Origin: Gordonia hongkongensis
GTDB lineage: Bacteria; Actinomycetota; Actinomycetes; Mycobacteriales; Mycobacteriaceae
Assembly (NCBI RefSeq): GCF_023078355.1
Contig: NZ_CP095552.1
Span: forward strand, 5,022,001 to 5,086,000
Direction of reading: 5' to 3'
Length of the DNA stretch: 64,000 nt
Shown here piece after piece: positions 46,354-55,434 of the stretch (the stretch's first letter is position 1; each line of letters opens with the position of its first letter). Made by a program: the position numbers and the translations under genes. The notes under the pieces were generated by a model. The model saw only the letters and a list, made by a program, of their open reading frames with translations. It was not told the origin of the DNA and did no database searches.

Positions 46354-49292
46354 GTGCCTTCACCGACCGGATGCGGGCCATCCGGTCGGCACCCACCGGT
46401 AAGAAGGTCGCCGCGCTGTTCGACTACGACGGCACCCTGATCGAGGGCTTCTCCGCCGCCGCCATCATGCGAGCACGCTTGCGCAGCATGGAATTCGGTT
46501 TCGGCGAACTCGCCGACTTCCTGCTCATCGGATTGCGCGGCGTCGTGTCCGAACAGGACTACGCAGAAGTGCTCGACGCCACGCGTCCCACGTTCGCCGG
46601 CAAGACCTACGCCGAGCTGATCGAGTTCGGCGAACACCTCTTCAAATACGAGACGGCGGCCAAGCTGCGGCCGCAGATGTGGCAGATCCTGCGCGCGCAT
46701 CGGGAGATGGGACACACCATCGTCATCGCGTCGTCGGCGACCCGATTCCAGATCGAACCCATCGCGCGGGAGATCGAGGCCGACTTCGCACTCGCCACCG
46801 ATGTCGAGGTCGTCGACGGGGTGGTCACCGGCAACATCCGGGGACGCCCGCTCTGGGGTCCGGGAAAAGCCGCTGCGGTACGCACCCTCGCCCGTGAGCA
46901 CGGCATCGACCTCGACGCCTCCTTCGCCTACAGCGACGGCAACGAGGACATCCCGTACCTGGAGTCGGTGGGCAACCCGGCGGCGGTCTCCCCGCGCCGA
47001 ATACTGCGGGCGGAGGCCGAATCCCGCGGCTGGCCGATCATCGACCTGAAGAACCCCACGTACAACCGGCTCGGGATGCTGGCCCGAACCGGCGCCTTCT
47101 ACGGTTCGTTTCTCGCCTCCGCCGCGGTGGGCGTCACCACCGGGCTCGTTCGACGCGATCCCGCCGCACTCGTCGAGGCCCTGCCGACCGGTACCGACGT
47201 CGGGCTGTCACTCGCCGGGATCCACGTGCAGGTCCTCGACGGAGGCGAGTACCTCACGTCGGCGCGGCCGTGCGTGTTCCTGTTCAACCACCAGTCGAAA
47301 CTCGACCTGCCGGTGATGATCAACCTCGTGCGGTCCGAGGCCACGGGGGTGGCCAAGAAGGAGGTGCAACGGGTTCCGGTGGTCGGGCCGATCCTGCAGC
47401 AGGCCGGGTTGGTGTTCATCGATCGCGCCGACCCGGGCCGCGCGATCGAACAGCTGGCGCCGGCCGTCACAGCTCTGCGGGACGAGGGAATGTCGCTCGT
47501 GGTCGCGCCCGAGGGCACCCGGTCGCCCACACCACGTGTGGGCAGGTTCAAGAAGGGTCCGTTCCACATCGCGATGCAGGCGGGTGTCCCCGTCGTACCG
47601 GTGGTCCTGCGTAACACCGGCGAGTTGATGTGGCGCGGTGCGCAACTCATCCGACCGGGGACCGTCGAGGTGATGGTGCTGCCGCCGGTGGACACCAGCG
47701 ACTGGTCGCCCGACGAGATCGGCGACCGCGCCGAGGAGGTCCGGCAGATGTACATCAGCGCCCTGGCCGACTGGCCGCTGGACTTCTTCGCCGACGACGA
47801 CGCCCGGCCACCCGTCGAGGTACCGGAAGAGGCAAGTGTGAGCGAGGAACCGGACCTGACCGACGGGGTGGACCGACCGCTCGACTGGGCCAACGAGCCC
47901 CACATGAGCTCGGTGGACACCATCATGTGGCGAGGCGACACCGATCGCCGGATGCGCGGGACCATCTGCATGCTCGAGGTGTACGACTGCGCCCCGGACT
48001 GGGACCGGCTCGTGGCTGCCCACGAATGGGGAAGCCGAATGGCCCCGCGATTCCGGCAGCGCGTCGTCGACTCCCCGTTCGGCATGGGAACGCCCAGCTG
48101 GGCAGTCGACCCGGACTTCGACCTGCACTACCATCTGCGCCGAATCCGTCTGGGCGGCAACGGCAGCATGCGTGAGCTGCTCGTCACGTGCGAGCAGCTC
48201 GCGATGACCGCGCTCGATGCCGCACGGCCGCCGTGGGAGGGCACGCTGATCGAAGGGCTGCCGGACGGCAAGGCCGCATACTTCCTCAAAGCCCACCATG
48301 CGCTCACCGACGGCCTGGGCGCGATCATCGGACTCGCCCAGCTGCATTCGCCCACACGCGAACACAATCCGGGCAAACCCCAGCCGCCGAGTCCCGACCC
48401 GGTGAACATCACGCCCGTCGACCTGCTCCGCCGGCAGGTGGGCGAGGAGATCCGGCGGATCCCGCATCGTGTCGACACGACCTTCCGCGGCGTCCGCGCC
48501 CTGGCACATCCCCGCCAGGCACTGAGTTCCGTTCTCCGCTATGGTCGCTCGGTTCCACGCGTGGCGGGACTGGTCAGTCCCCCGGGTTCCCCGTTGCTCG
48601 CGCACCGGAGCCTGTCGTGGCGTTTCAGTGCGTTCGAGGTCCCGTTCACCGACCTCAAGGCGACCGCGACGGCGACTCGTGCGTCGATCAACGACGTCTA
48701 CCTCGCCGGGCTCATCGGCGGCTTCCGCCTCTATCACGAGAAGATGGGCACCCCGATCGAGACGATGCCGGTCGCGATCCCGATCTCGGTGCGGCGTCCG
48801 GAGGATCCGGCGGGTGGCAACCGGATCGCGGTGGGACGGCTCGCCGGACCGGTCGGGATCGCCGACCCCTTCGAGCGGGTCCTCACCATCCGCGAACAGG
48901 TCCGCGTCGCCCGGCACGAACCGGCCGTCGACATCTTCAACACGCTGGGCTCGGTGATGGCCTGGTTGCCCGGATCGGTGCTCATGCAGTTCAGCGGCAC
49001 GACCAGCCAGAACGATCTGCAGGCCAGCAACGTGCCGGGCATCCCGTGGGACACCTACGTGGCCGGCGCCAAGGTCGAGCGGATGTTCCCGTTCGGCCCG
49101 CTGCCCGGTTGCGCGATGATGGCGACGATGATCACCCACAACGGAACGGCCTGTCTCGGAATCAATTCCGACGGCGCCGCGGTCACCGACCTCGAGTTGT
49201 TCGCCGACTGCCTCGTCGCCGGTTTCGGTGAGGTGCTGGCTCTCGCCGCCGATGACGACGTCGTGCCGGGGGTTCTGCGACGGGTGGTGTGA
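46350..49292 (+). CDS. Triple fusion: HAD phosphatase - PlsC acyltransferase - WS/DGAT
   Basis: This 980-residue protein has three enzymes in a row. Residues about 15-230 are a HAD-IB hydrolase (FDYDGTLIEGFS, IVIASSATRFQIEP, YSDGNEDIPYLE). Residues about 285-480 are a 1-acylglycerol-3-phosphate acyltransferase (VFLFNHQSKLDLPV, VFIDRADPGRAIEQ, VVAPEGTRSPTPR). From residue 497 it is a wax ester synthase/diacylglycerol acyltransferase (AYFLKAHHALTDGLGAI with HHxxxDG, and the late NVPGIPWDTYVAGAKV). In Mycobacterium tuberculosis these are two adjacent genes after plsB2. An in-frame GTG at 47838 behind GGAAGAGG (47825-47832) could still start a separate 484-residue WS/DGAT. Expected role: lysophosphatidate to phosphatidate, diacylglycerol and triacylglycerol. 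Confidence 0.88.
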   Translation: MSAFTDRMRAIRSAPTGKKVAALFDYDGTLIEGFSAAAIMRARLRSMEFGFGELADFLLIGLRGVVSEQDYAEVLDATRPTFAGKTYAELIEFGEHLFKYETAAKLRPQMWQILRAHREMGHTIVIASSATRFQIEPIAREIEADFALATDVEVVDGVVTGNIRGRPLWGPGKAAAVRTLAREHGIDLDASFAYSDGNEDIPYLESVGNPAAVSPRRILRAEAESRGWPIIDLKNPTYNRLGMLARTGAFYGSFLASAAVGVTTGLVRRDPAALVEALPTGTDVGLSLAGIHVQVLDGGEYLTSARPCVFLFNHQSKLDLPVMINLVRSEATGVAKKEVQRVPVVGPILQQAGLVFIDRADPGRAIEQLAPAVTALRDEGMSLVVAPEGTRSPTPRVGRFKKGPFHIAMQAGVPVVPVVLRNTGELMWRGAQLIRPGTVEVMVLPPVDTSDWSPDEIGDRAEEVRQMYISALADWPLDFFADDDARPPVEVPEEASVSEEPDLTDGVDRPLDWANEPHMSSVDTIMWRGDTDRRMRGTICMLEVYDCAPDWDRLVAAHEWGSRMAPRFRQRVVDSPFGMGTPSWAVDPDFDLHYHLRRIRLGGNGSMRELLVTCEQLAMTALDAARPPWEGTLIEGLPDGKAAYFLKAHHALTDGLGAIIGLAQLHSPTREHNPGKPQPPSPDPVNITPVDLLRRQVGEEIRRIPHRVDTTFRGVRALAHPRQALSSVLRYGRSVPRVAGLVSPPGSPLLAHRSLSWRFSAFEVPFTDLKATATATRASINDVYLAGLIGGFRLYHEKMGTPIETMPVAIPISVRRPEDPAGGNRIAVGRLAGPVGIADPFERVLTIREQVRVARHEPAVDIFNTLGSVMAWLPGSVLMQFSGTTSQNDLQASNVPGIPWDTYVAGAKVERMFPFGPLPGCAMMATMITHNGTACLGINSDGAAVTDLELFADCLVAGFGEVLALAADDDVVPGVLRRVV

Positions 49293-49317
49293 GGGAACTC
49301 GTGGCCCACGTTCTGTG

Positions 49318-49355
49318 CATTCGAACCAGTCCGAATGGTCAGAACCGAGTAGAAT
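49318..49355 (+). promoter_or_regulatory. Promoter/operator of the toxin-antitoxin and Wadjet unit
   Basis: CATTCG (49318-49323) faces CGAATG (49332-49337), an operator-like inverted repeat, and TAGAAT (49350-49355) is a near-consensus -10 ending 7 nt before the antitoxin ATG (49362), predicting a leaderless transcript. Phd-type antitoxins commonly bind such sites. No other promoter is obvious before jetA. Confidence 0.5.
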
Positions 49356-49361
49356 CGGCTC

Positions 49362-49595
49362 ATGAGAACCCTGAGCAGCACAGAAGCCAAGGCGCGCCTC
49401 AACGCCGTGCTGGCTGAGATCGAGAGAACCGGGGAAGAGATCACTATCACCACGCATGGCCGACCCGTCGCAGTACTCAGGCCCGTGGCACCACCTCCGC
49501 GTCGATTCGGGCAGTTCCCGGCCATGGTTGTTCCCGACGACTTCGACGCACCGCTGTCCGCCGACGACCTCGAGCGCTGGGAGTCGGGTTCGTGA
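49362..49595 (+). CDS. Phd/YefM-type antitoxin
   Basis: A 77-residue antitoxin. RTLSSTEAKARLNAVLAEIE and GEEITITTHGRPVAVLRPVA are the N-terminal Phd/YefM DNA-binding fold; the C-terminal acidic PLSADDLERWESGS tail is the part expected to wrap the toxin. It would neutralise the PIN toxin and autoregulate the promoter through the inverted repeat at 49318-49337. Its stop overlaps the toxin GTG (GTGA). Confidence 0.88.
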   Translation: MRTLSSTEAKARLNAVLAEIERTGEEITITTHGRPVAVLRPVAPPPRRFGQFPAMVVPDDFDAPLSADDLERWESGS

Positions 49596-49990
49596 CCGAT
49601 GTCCTGCTGGACACCAACGCGGTCCTGTGGCTGGTCAGCGAACCGGACCGGCTGTCACCCACCACCTTGGACATCCTCGCGAATCCCGGCAACGCTCTCT
49701 ACGTGTCGGCTGCGTCGGCCTGGGAAATCGCCATCAAGACGCGGCTGGGCAGACTCGACGGAGCGCCGCTCCTCGCCGCGTGGGAAGAAACCCTCTCGTC
49801 CATGTCAGCGACCGACCTCGCCATCGATTCCAGCGACGCGGTGACAGCAGGACAGCTCGCCTGGGAACATCGCGATCCCTTCGATCGCATGATCGTCGCT
49901 CAGGCCACCCGCCGAGGTCTGACCATCGCGACGAGCGATCAGGTCATCCAGACCGGCACGCTGACACCTGTCATCGACACTCGCCGGTGA
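49592..49990 (+). CDS. vapC: PIN-domain toxin (VapC-like ribonuclease)
   Basis: The toxin has 132 residues. VLLDTNAVLWLV holds Asp7, SAWEIAIKTRLGRL holds Glu45, DPFDRMIVAQA holds Asp98 and TSDQVI holds Asp116: the four acidic residues that bind magnesium in PIN nucleases are all present. PIN toxins cleave tRNA or rRNA and stop translation when the antitoxin is lost. The gene lies 37 bp upstream of jetA with no terminator between them, so jetABCD may be read from the toxin-antitoxin promoter. The GTG start overlaps the antitoxin stop. Confidence 0.9.
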   Translation: MTDVLLDTNAVLWLVSEPDRLSPTTLDILANPGNALYVSAASAWEIAIKTRLGRLDGAPLLAAWEETLSSMSATDLAIDSSDAVTAGQLAWEHRDPFDRMIVAQATRRGLTIATSDQVIQTGTLTPVIDTRR

Positions 49991-50027
49991 GTCCTCGGTG
50001 TCAGTCCCCTCCCCTAGAGAGGAACTC

Positions 50028-51470
50028 ATGGACTTTGATGCGTTCACCACTCTGTGGGAACGCCATCCCGCGTGGCGGCTCCTGCGCGCCCACCACTCCC
50101 CGCTCATCCTGACGTTTCTCGGGACATTCTTCGTCGAGGGCAACCGTGGTGCGAGTTCAGCTGGAGAACTGGCCACCGCTCTGGATGATCTGCTCTACGA
50201 CCTGAACACCTCGCTACCCACCAACGACGGTTCGGTTCGATTTCCCAAAGAACCCCGCGCCTACCTCGAGGATTGGGCCGGCACCGAGGCTGGGTTCCTA
50301 CGACGCTTCTGCCCCTCCGGCGACGACGAGATCTATTACGAGGTGACGCCGGCTTTCGAGAAGGCGTACGCCTGGATCGTCTCTCTACAGGGCAGAGCGT
50401 TCGTCGGTACCGAGTCGCGACTGCACACCGTCGTCGAGCTTCTTCGGCAGATCGTGGACGGCACCGAGGTAGACCCCGAGGTTCGACTGGCAGAGCTGCG
50501 GCGGCGTCGCGCCGAGATCGATGCAGAAATCGCCGCGGCCGAGTGCGGCGAACTGACGTATCTGGATCAGACCGGGGTTCGAGACCGCTATCAGCAGGTG
50601 GCGTCGACCGCACGTGAACTGCTCGCCGACTTCCGAGAGGTAGAAGACAACTTCCGCCTTCTTGATCGCTCGGCCCGCGAGAAGATCGCGTCCTGGACCG
50701 GGCCCAAGGGCGAACTCCTCGCCGACCTGGTGGGCAGCCGATCCGAGATCGCCTCGTCCGATCAAGGTCGTAGCTTCGGGTCGTTCTACGAATTCTTGCT
50801 GTCCGATTCGCGCCAGACGGAACTGGCAGACTTGCTTGCGAAGGTGTCGTCGCTGGAGATGATCGACGTCGACGAGCGCATCCGCAGCATCCATCACGAC
50901 TGGTCCGAGGCTGCCGACCGAACCCAGCGCATGGTCCGACAGATCTCTGAACAGCTACGCCGATTCCTCGACGATCAGGTCTGGCTGGAGAATCGCCGCG
51001 TACTCGACCTGGTCCGGTCCGTAGAGGCTAGCGCCCTCGAGATTCGTGGCAGGACACCAGATTTCGGGCTCACTGTGGATCAGACCGGTATCGAGATCGC
51101 GCTGCCGTTCGACAGGCCACTCTATCAACAACCCGCCTCTGCGACCGTCGAGAGTCGGGTCGAGGACGCGACCGAGAACCTGGACGCAGACCTGTTGTTC
51201 GCCCAGACGTTCGTCGACCAAGCCCGCCTGGCAGCCAACATCCGCAGCATCCTCCCGGAGAGATCGTCGGCACTGCTATCCGATGTGGTCACCATGTATC
51301 CGATAGAACAGGGTGCGGCCGAGATCGTCGGTTACCTCGCCCTCGACGATGACGATGTCAGCGTCGACATCGACGACACCGACGAGACCCTGCTCGAGTA
51401 CGCCGACCCGAGTGACCCGAGCACGGTCAAACGTGCCCGGCTGCCGAGTGTCACTGTGAGGCGACGATGA
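50028..51470 (+). CDS. jetA: JetA, Wadjet type I subunit (DUF3375, MukF/kleisin-like)
   Basis: The protein has 480 residues. ERHPAWRLLRAHHSPLILTF near the N-terminus and EVRLAELRRRRAEIDAEIAA in the middle are the DUF3375 marks; the rest is helical, with a second half expected to form the kleisin-type contacts to JetC. JetABCD is an SMC-like complex that extrudes loops on small circular DNA and has it cut, limiting plasmid entry. I start it at ATG 50028, behind AGAGAGGA (50016-50023); GTG 49998 is upstream in frame but without a ribosome site. jetB begins in an ATGA overlap. By eye the island is less GC-rich in places (32 of 60 bases in the row starting 52501, against 40 of 60 in the row at 46921). 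Confidence 0.93.
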   Translation: MDFDAFTTLWERHPAWRLLRAHHSPLILTFLGTFFVEGNRGASSAGELATALDDLLYDLNTSLPTNDGSVRFPKEPRAYLEDWAGTEAGFLRRFCPSGDDEIYYEVTPAFEKAYAWIVSLQGRAFVGTESRLHTVVELLRQIVDGTEVDPEVRLAELRRRRAEIDAEIAAAECGELTYLDQTGVRDRYQQVASTARELLADFREVEDNFRLLDRSAREKIASWTGPKGELLADLVGSRSEIASSDQGRSFGSFYEFLLSDSRQTELADLLAKVSSLEMIDVDERIRSIHHDWSEAADRTQRMVRQISEQLRRFLDDQVWLENRRVLDLVRSVEASALEIRGRTPDFGLTVDQTGIEIALPFDRPLYQQPASATVESRVEDATENLDADLLFAQTFVDQARLAANIRSILPERSSALLSDVVTMYPIEQGAAEIVGYLALDDDDVSVDIDDTDETLLEYADPSDPSTVKRARLPSVTVRRR

Positions 51471-52045
51471 CCGACGACCACGCAATTTCGAGTGCCATAA
51501 TCCGATTGATGCGGGGCGTGGTGTACCGCGAATCGGACGAGGACATCTGGGCCACACTCGAACGCTCGGGAGCCGGCGTACGCGATCACTTCACCACGAT
51601 CGGCGTCGATGTCATAGTCGACGAGTCCGAGGGCTACGCCTATCTGCGCTCACACCCGGAAGAGGAAGGCGAAGAGCCACTTCCGCGGTTGGTCCGCAGG
51701 CGGGCGCTGACCTACAACGTGAGCCTGCTGCTCGTGCTGCTACGCAAACGCCTGCTGGAGTTCGAGATCACCGGCGGTGAAGGACGACTCGTCCTGTCAA
51801 CGGATCAGATCGTGGAGATGCTACAACTCTTCCAAGCCGAATCGACGAATGAGGCGCGCCTGGTCGAACAGGCCGATAACACCATCAAGAAGGCCGTCGA
51901 ACTGGGCTTCCTGCGCCAGTTACGTGGGCAGACCGACCAGTGGGAGGTGCGTCGCATCATCAAGGCGTACGTGGATGCGCAAACACTGTCGGATTTCGCG
52001 GGCAAACTGCGCCAATACGCAGGAACCGCGGGCCCCGATGACTGA
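51467..52045 (+). CDS. jetB: JetB, Wadjet type I subunit (DUF4194, MukE-like)
   Basis: A 192-residue winged-helix subunit like MukE. AIIRLMRGVVYRESDEDIWA, YLRSHPEEEGEEPLPRLVRR and RALTYNVSLLLVLLRKRLLE are the DUF4194 pattern. It binds JetA and modulates the ATPase. It is sandwiched between jetA (4-bp overlap) and jetC (8-bp overlap), the usual order of the system. Confidence 0.92.
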   Translation: MTDDHAISSAIIRLMRGVVYRESDEDIWATLERSGAGVRDHFTTIGVDVIVDESEGYAYLRSHPEEEGEEPLPRLVRRRALTYNVSLLLVLLRKRLLEFEITGGEGRLVLSTDQIVEMLQLFQAESTNEARLVEQADNTIKKAVELGFLRQLRGQTDQWEVRRIIKAYVDAQTLSDFAGKLRQYAGTAGPDD

Positions 52046-55000
52046 CGGTCTGTTCTCAGCGGTCGAACTCGGGGGTGCCGGAGGCGCCGGGTTCCGATTG
52101 CAGCACGTCGAGGTGTTGAACTGGGGCACCTTCCACCGACAGGTGTGGCGGCTCACCCCCGACACAGACACCGCACTACTCACCGGCGACATCGGGTCGG
52201 GCAAGTCGACGCTGGTGGATGCGGTGACCACACTGCTGATGCCCGCACACAAGATCGCTTACAACAGGGCCGCGGGAGCTGAGGCCAAGGAACGCACGCT
52301 TCGCTCCTACGTCGAAGGCCACTACAAGTCCGAACGACAGGAAGCAACCGGCCGCTCTCGCGCCAAAGGCCTTCGGCAGGAGCGCAATACATACTCGGTC
52401 ATCCTGGGCGTCTTCAGCAATCGGGGATATGACGAGACGGTCACCCTGGCGCAGGTTTTCCAGCAGCGCGACACCGCCGGACAGCCCTACCGGTTCTACG
52501 TCACCGCAACCAAACAACTCGCCATCACGACGGACTTCGCCGATTTCGGTTCAGATTTGCGCGACCTTCGTAAACGCCTACGGTCCGGCGGGGCCGAGGT
52601 GGTCGACGAGTTCCCGAAGTACTCCACTTCGCTGCGCCGATTGCTAGGCATCCGATCAGAGCAGGCGTTGGAGCTACTACATCAGACCGTGTCGATGAAG
52701 TCCGTGGGCAATCTGAACGATTTCGTGCGCAACCACATGCTCGAGCCGAGCGACGCCGGCGAACGTGTCCGCGACATCATCGACCATTTCGACAATCTCA
52801 CGAAGTCGTACGACGCGGTCAAACGCGCCCGCGAACTGCTCGAGGCGCTGGATCCCATCGTGGTCGCCACAGAGAAGTACGATGCCGCACTTGCCGAGCG
52901 CGAGGCTCTCGACGTACAGCGTGCGGCCATACGCCTGTTCATAGCCGAGAATCGCTCGCGCCTGCTGGCAGACGACATCGCCACCTATACGAGCCAGGGC
53001 GAGCAGCTCCTCCGCAACCAGGATGCGGCCAGAGGACGGCTACGCGAGTTGGCCCGCGAACGCGAGTCTCTGATCGAGGAGCGGGCAAGAGCCGGCGGCG
53101 ATCGAGTCGGCGAACTCGAGCGACTCGCCGCCGTTGCCCGTGACGACGTGGAGAAGCGCCGTCACGGACGATCCCTCTTCGACGCCACCGTCACGGCTGC
53201 AGGCTTCGCCCCCGTCACAACGGTTGAGCAGTTCACTGATCTTCACGGCTTCATCACCCGCGAGACCACTACTCGTCGAGGCGAAGAGATCGCTCGATGC
53301 TGCGAGCGCCGACGCCATCGGCCGAGAGAAAGAAGCGGCCCGACGTCAGGAGACCATCCGGACCGAGCTCGACGATCTGCAGAAACGCACCAGCAACCTG
53401 CCACCCGACCAGGTCCAGATACGCGAACAGCTGGCCACCGACACCGGCCTGACACCTGCCGACCTGCCCTACGCGGGTGAACTGATCGACGTCGTCGAAG
53501 AACACAGCGAGTGGCGTGGCGCTGCCGAACGTGTCTTGCGTGGCTTCGCACTGTCGCTACTGGTACCGCAGCAGCACTACGATGCCGTGACGAACTGGGT
53601 CAACTCCCGCCGACTCACGTTCCACAATCACGGCGGCCGGACTGTCGGTGCCCGGCTCGTGTACGAACGAGTGCCGATCCGTCGAGTTCCCCTGCAGAGA
53701 AATGGCTCTGATCTACCGATTCTCGCTGACTGCCTCGAGATCAAGAGCGGGCCGTTCGAGGGCTATCTGCGCGACGAACTCCTCCGGCGCGCCGAACATC
53801 AGCGGGCCGCCACCATCGAGGAGTTCCGCGCTGCCAAGCGCGCCGTCACCCGCGAAGGTCAGGTGCGGTCCGGTGGCCGTCACGAGAAGGACGACCGACA
53901 CCGGGTCGACGACCCACGCCGATGGGTGCTCGGATGGGCCAATGAGCGCAAGATCGCGGTCCTACGAGAGGATCTCGACGAGTCCGACCGCGAGCGCGTG
54001 GCTGCTTCGGCGGAGGTGGTGGCGCTGTCGGAGGAACGCGACGCCACCCAGAATCGCAGCGAGTCCCTGGCGCGGCTGGAAGGATTCCATTCCTGGGCCG
54101 AGCTCGACATCGAGGAAGCACAACGACGCGTCGCCACCCACGAGGCCGAGCGCGCCCGGCTCGAATCGGGGTCCTCACGCCTTCGCGAGATCACCACGGC
54201 GCTGGAGCAGAACGCCGCGCTCGCGGATTCCACGGCTGCCGCGATCGACGACCTCACCGGCAAGCTCGCAACCACCGCCGCCGCGAGTCATCGGGCCGAG
54301 CAGGACAAGAAGAGCGACGACGAGTTCGTCGCGGACCACCCGGAGGCTGAACTCGACGCCGCACGAGCATGCTACGACGCTCTGGAACGTCGGCTGGACG
54401 GCGGTGTTCCGGCAAGGGCAGCAGACTGCACCACAGCTCAAACGACACTGACCGCGACGCTTCATCAACGGATCGAGCGCCTCACCCGCGAGCTCGGCGG
54501 CTTCGGACAGCGCCTAACGCAGCACATGACCGAGGTTCTCCGCCGGTGGCCGGACCTGCGATCGGACATGGATGCCGACGTCGATGCCAGGGCGGATTTC
54601 GTCGCCCTCCGCGAACGGGTCGCGACCGACGATCTGCCGCGCTTCGAGTTCGAGTTCAAAGAACAGCTGAACAAGAACGCCATTCAAGAACTCGCCGGCT
54701 TCAACAACTGGCTCAACCGGCAGGCCGCATCCATCGACGAACGCGTGCGGCGGATCAACGAAGCGCTGGGCGCCGTGCCCTACAACCCCGGTCGGTATAT
54801 CCGGTTGGAGCGCGAGTCAACCACGAATCAGGATGTGGCACAGTTCCGCTCCGACCTGCGGAATCTGACGAGCGACAGTCTCGCAGTAGACGGCGATCAG
54901 TATTCGGAGCAGCGTTTCCTCGACGTCAAACGCATCATCGAGCGTTTCCGCGGACGGGACAATCACGCCGACCTCGACAAGAATTGGACGCGGCGTGTCA

Positions 55001-55434
55001 CCGATGTGCGCAACTGGTTCGTGTTCTCCGCATCCGAACGCGATGTCGAGACGGACGTGGAGTGGGAACACTACAGCGATTCCGACGGCAAGTCAGGTGG
55101 GCAAAAAGAAAAGCTCGCCTATACGATCCTGGCCGCGTCCCTTGCCTACCAGTTCGGACTCGAGTGGGGTGTGAAGAAGTCGCGCGACTTCCGGTTCGCC
55201 GTCATCGATGAGGCATTCGGGCGCGGCTCTGACCTGTCGACCCGTTATGCGCTGGACCTGTTCGCCAAATTGGGTCTGCAGCTCCTGATCGTCACCCCTT
55301 TGCAGAAGGTGCACGTCATCGAGCCCTACGTGAAGGCGATCGGATTCGTCGACAATCCGACGGGCACTTTTTCACGCCTGCAGACGATGACGATCGAGGA
55401 ATACCGGTCACGCCGTGACGGGCGTCTGCGGTGA
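52038..55434 (+). pseudogene. jetC: jetC, SMC-like ATPase of Wadjet type I, broken by a frameshift
   Basis: Both ATPase halves are present but in different frames. From ATG 52038 the frame gives TGDIGSGKSTLVDAVTTLL (Walker A, residues 50-58) and a coiled coil up to about VEQFTDLHGFITRETT near 53270, then runs out of frame to a stop at 53478-53480 (truncated product 480 residues). The +1 frame resumes with LVEAKRSLDAASADAIGREK, the hinge (GAAERVLRGFALSLLVPQQH), the second coil, DGKSGGQKEKLAY (signature) and FAVIDEAFGRGSD (Walker B). Removing one base near 53271 would restore an open frame of 1131 residues. No slippery heptamer is visible, so programmed shifting is unlikely. jetD starts in a GTGA overlap with the stop. 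Confidence 0.85.

Noticed and set aside
53236..53290. Programmed ribosomal frameshift in jetC
   Set aside because: No X XXY YYZ slippery heptamer, stop codon or downstream pseudoknot is visible, and jetC genes I know are single-frame. A mutation or sequence error is more likely.
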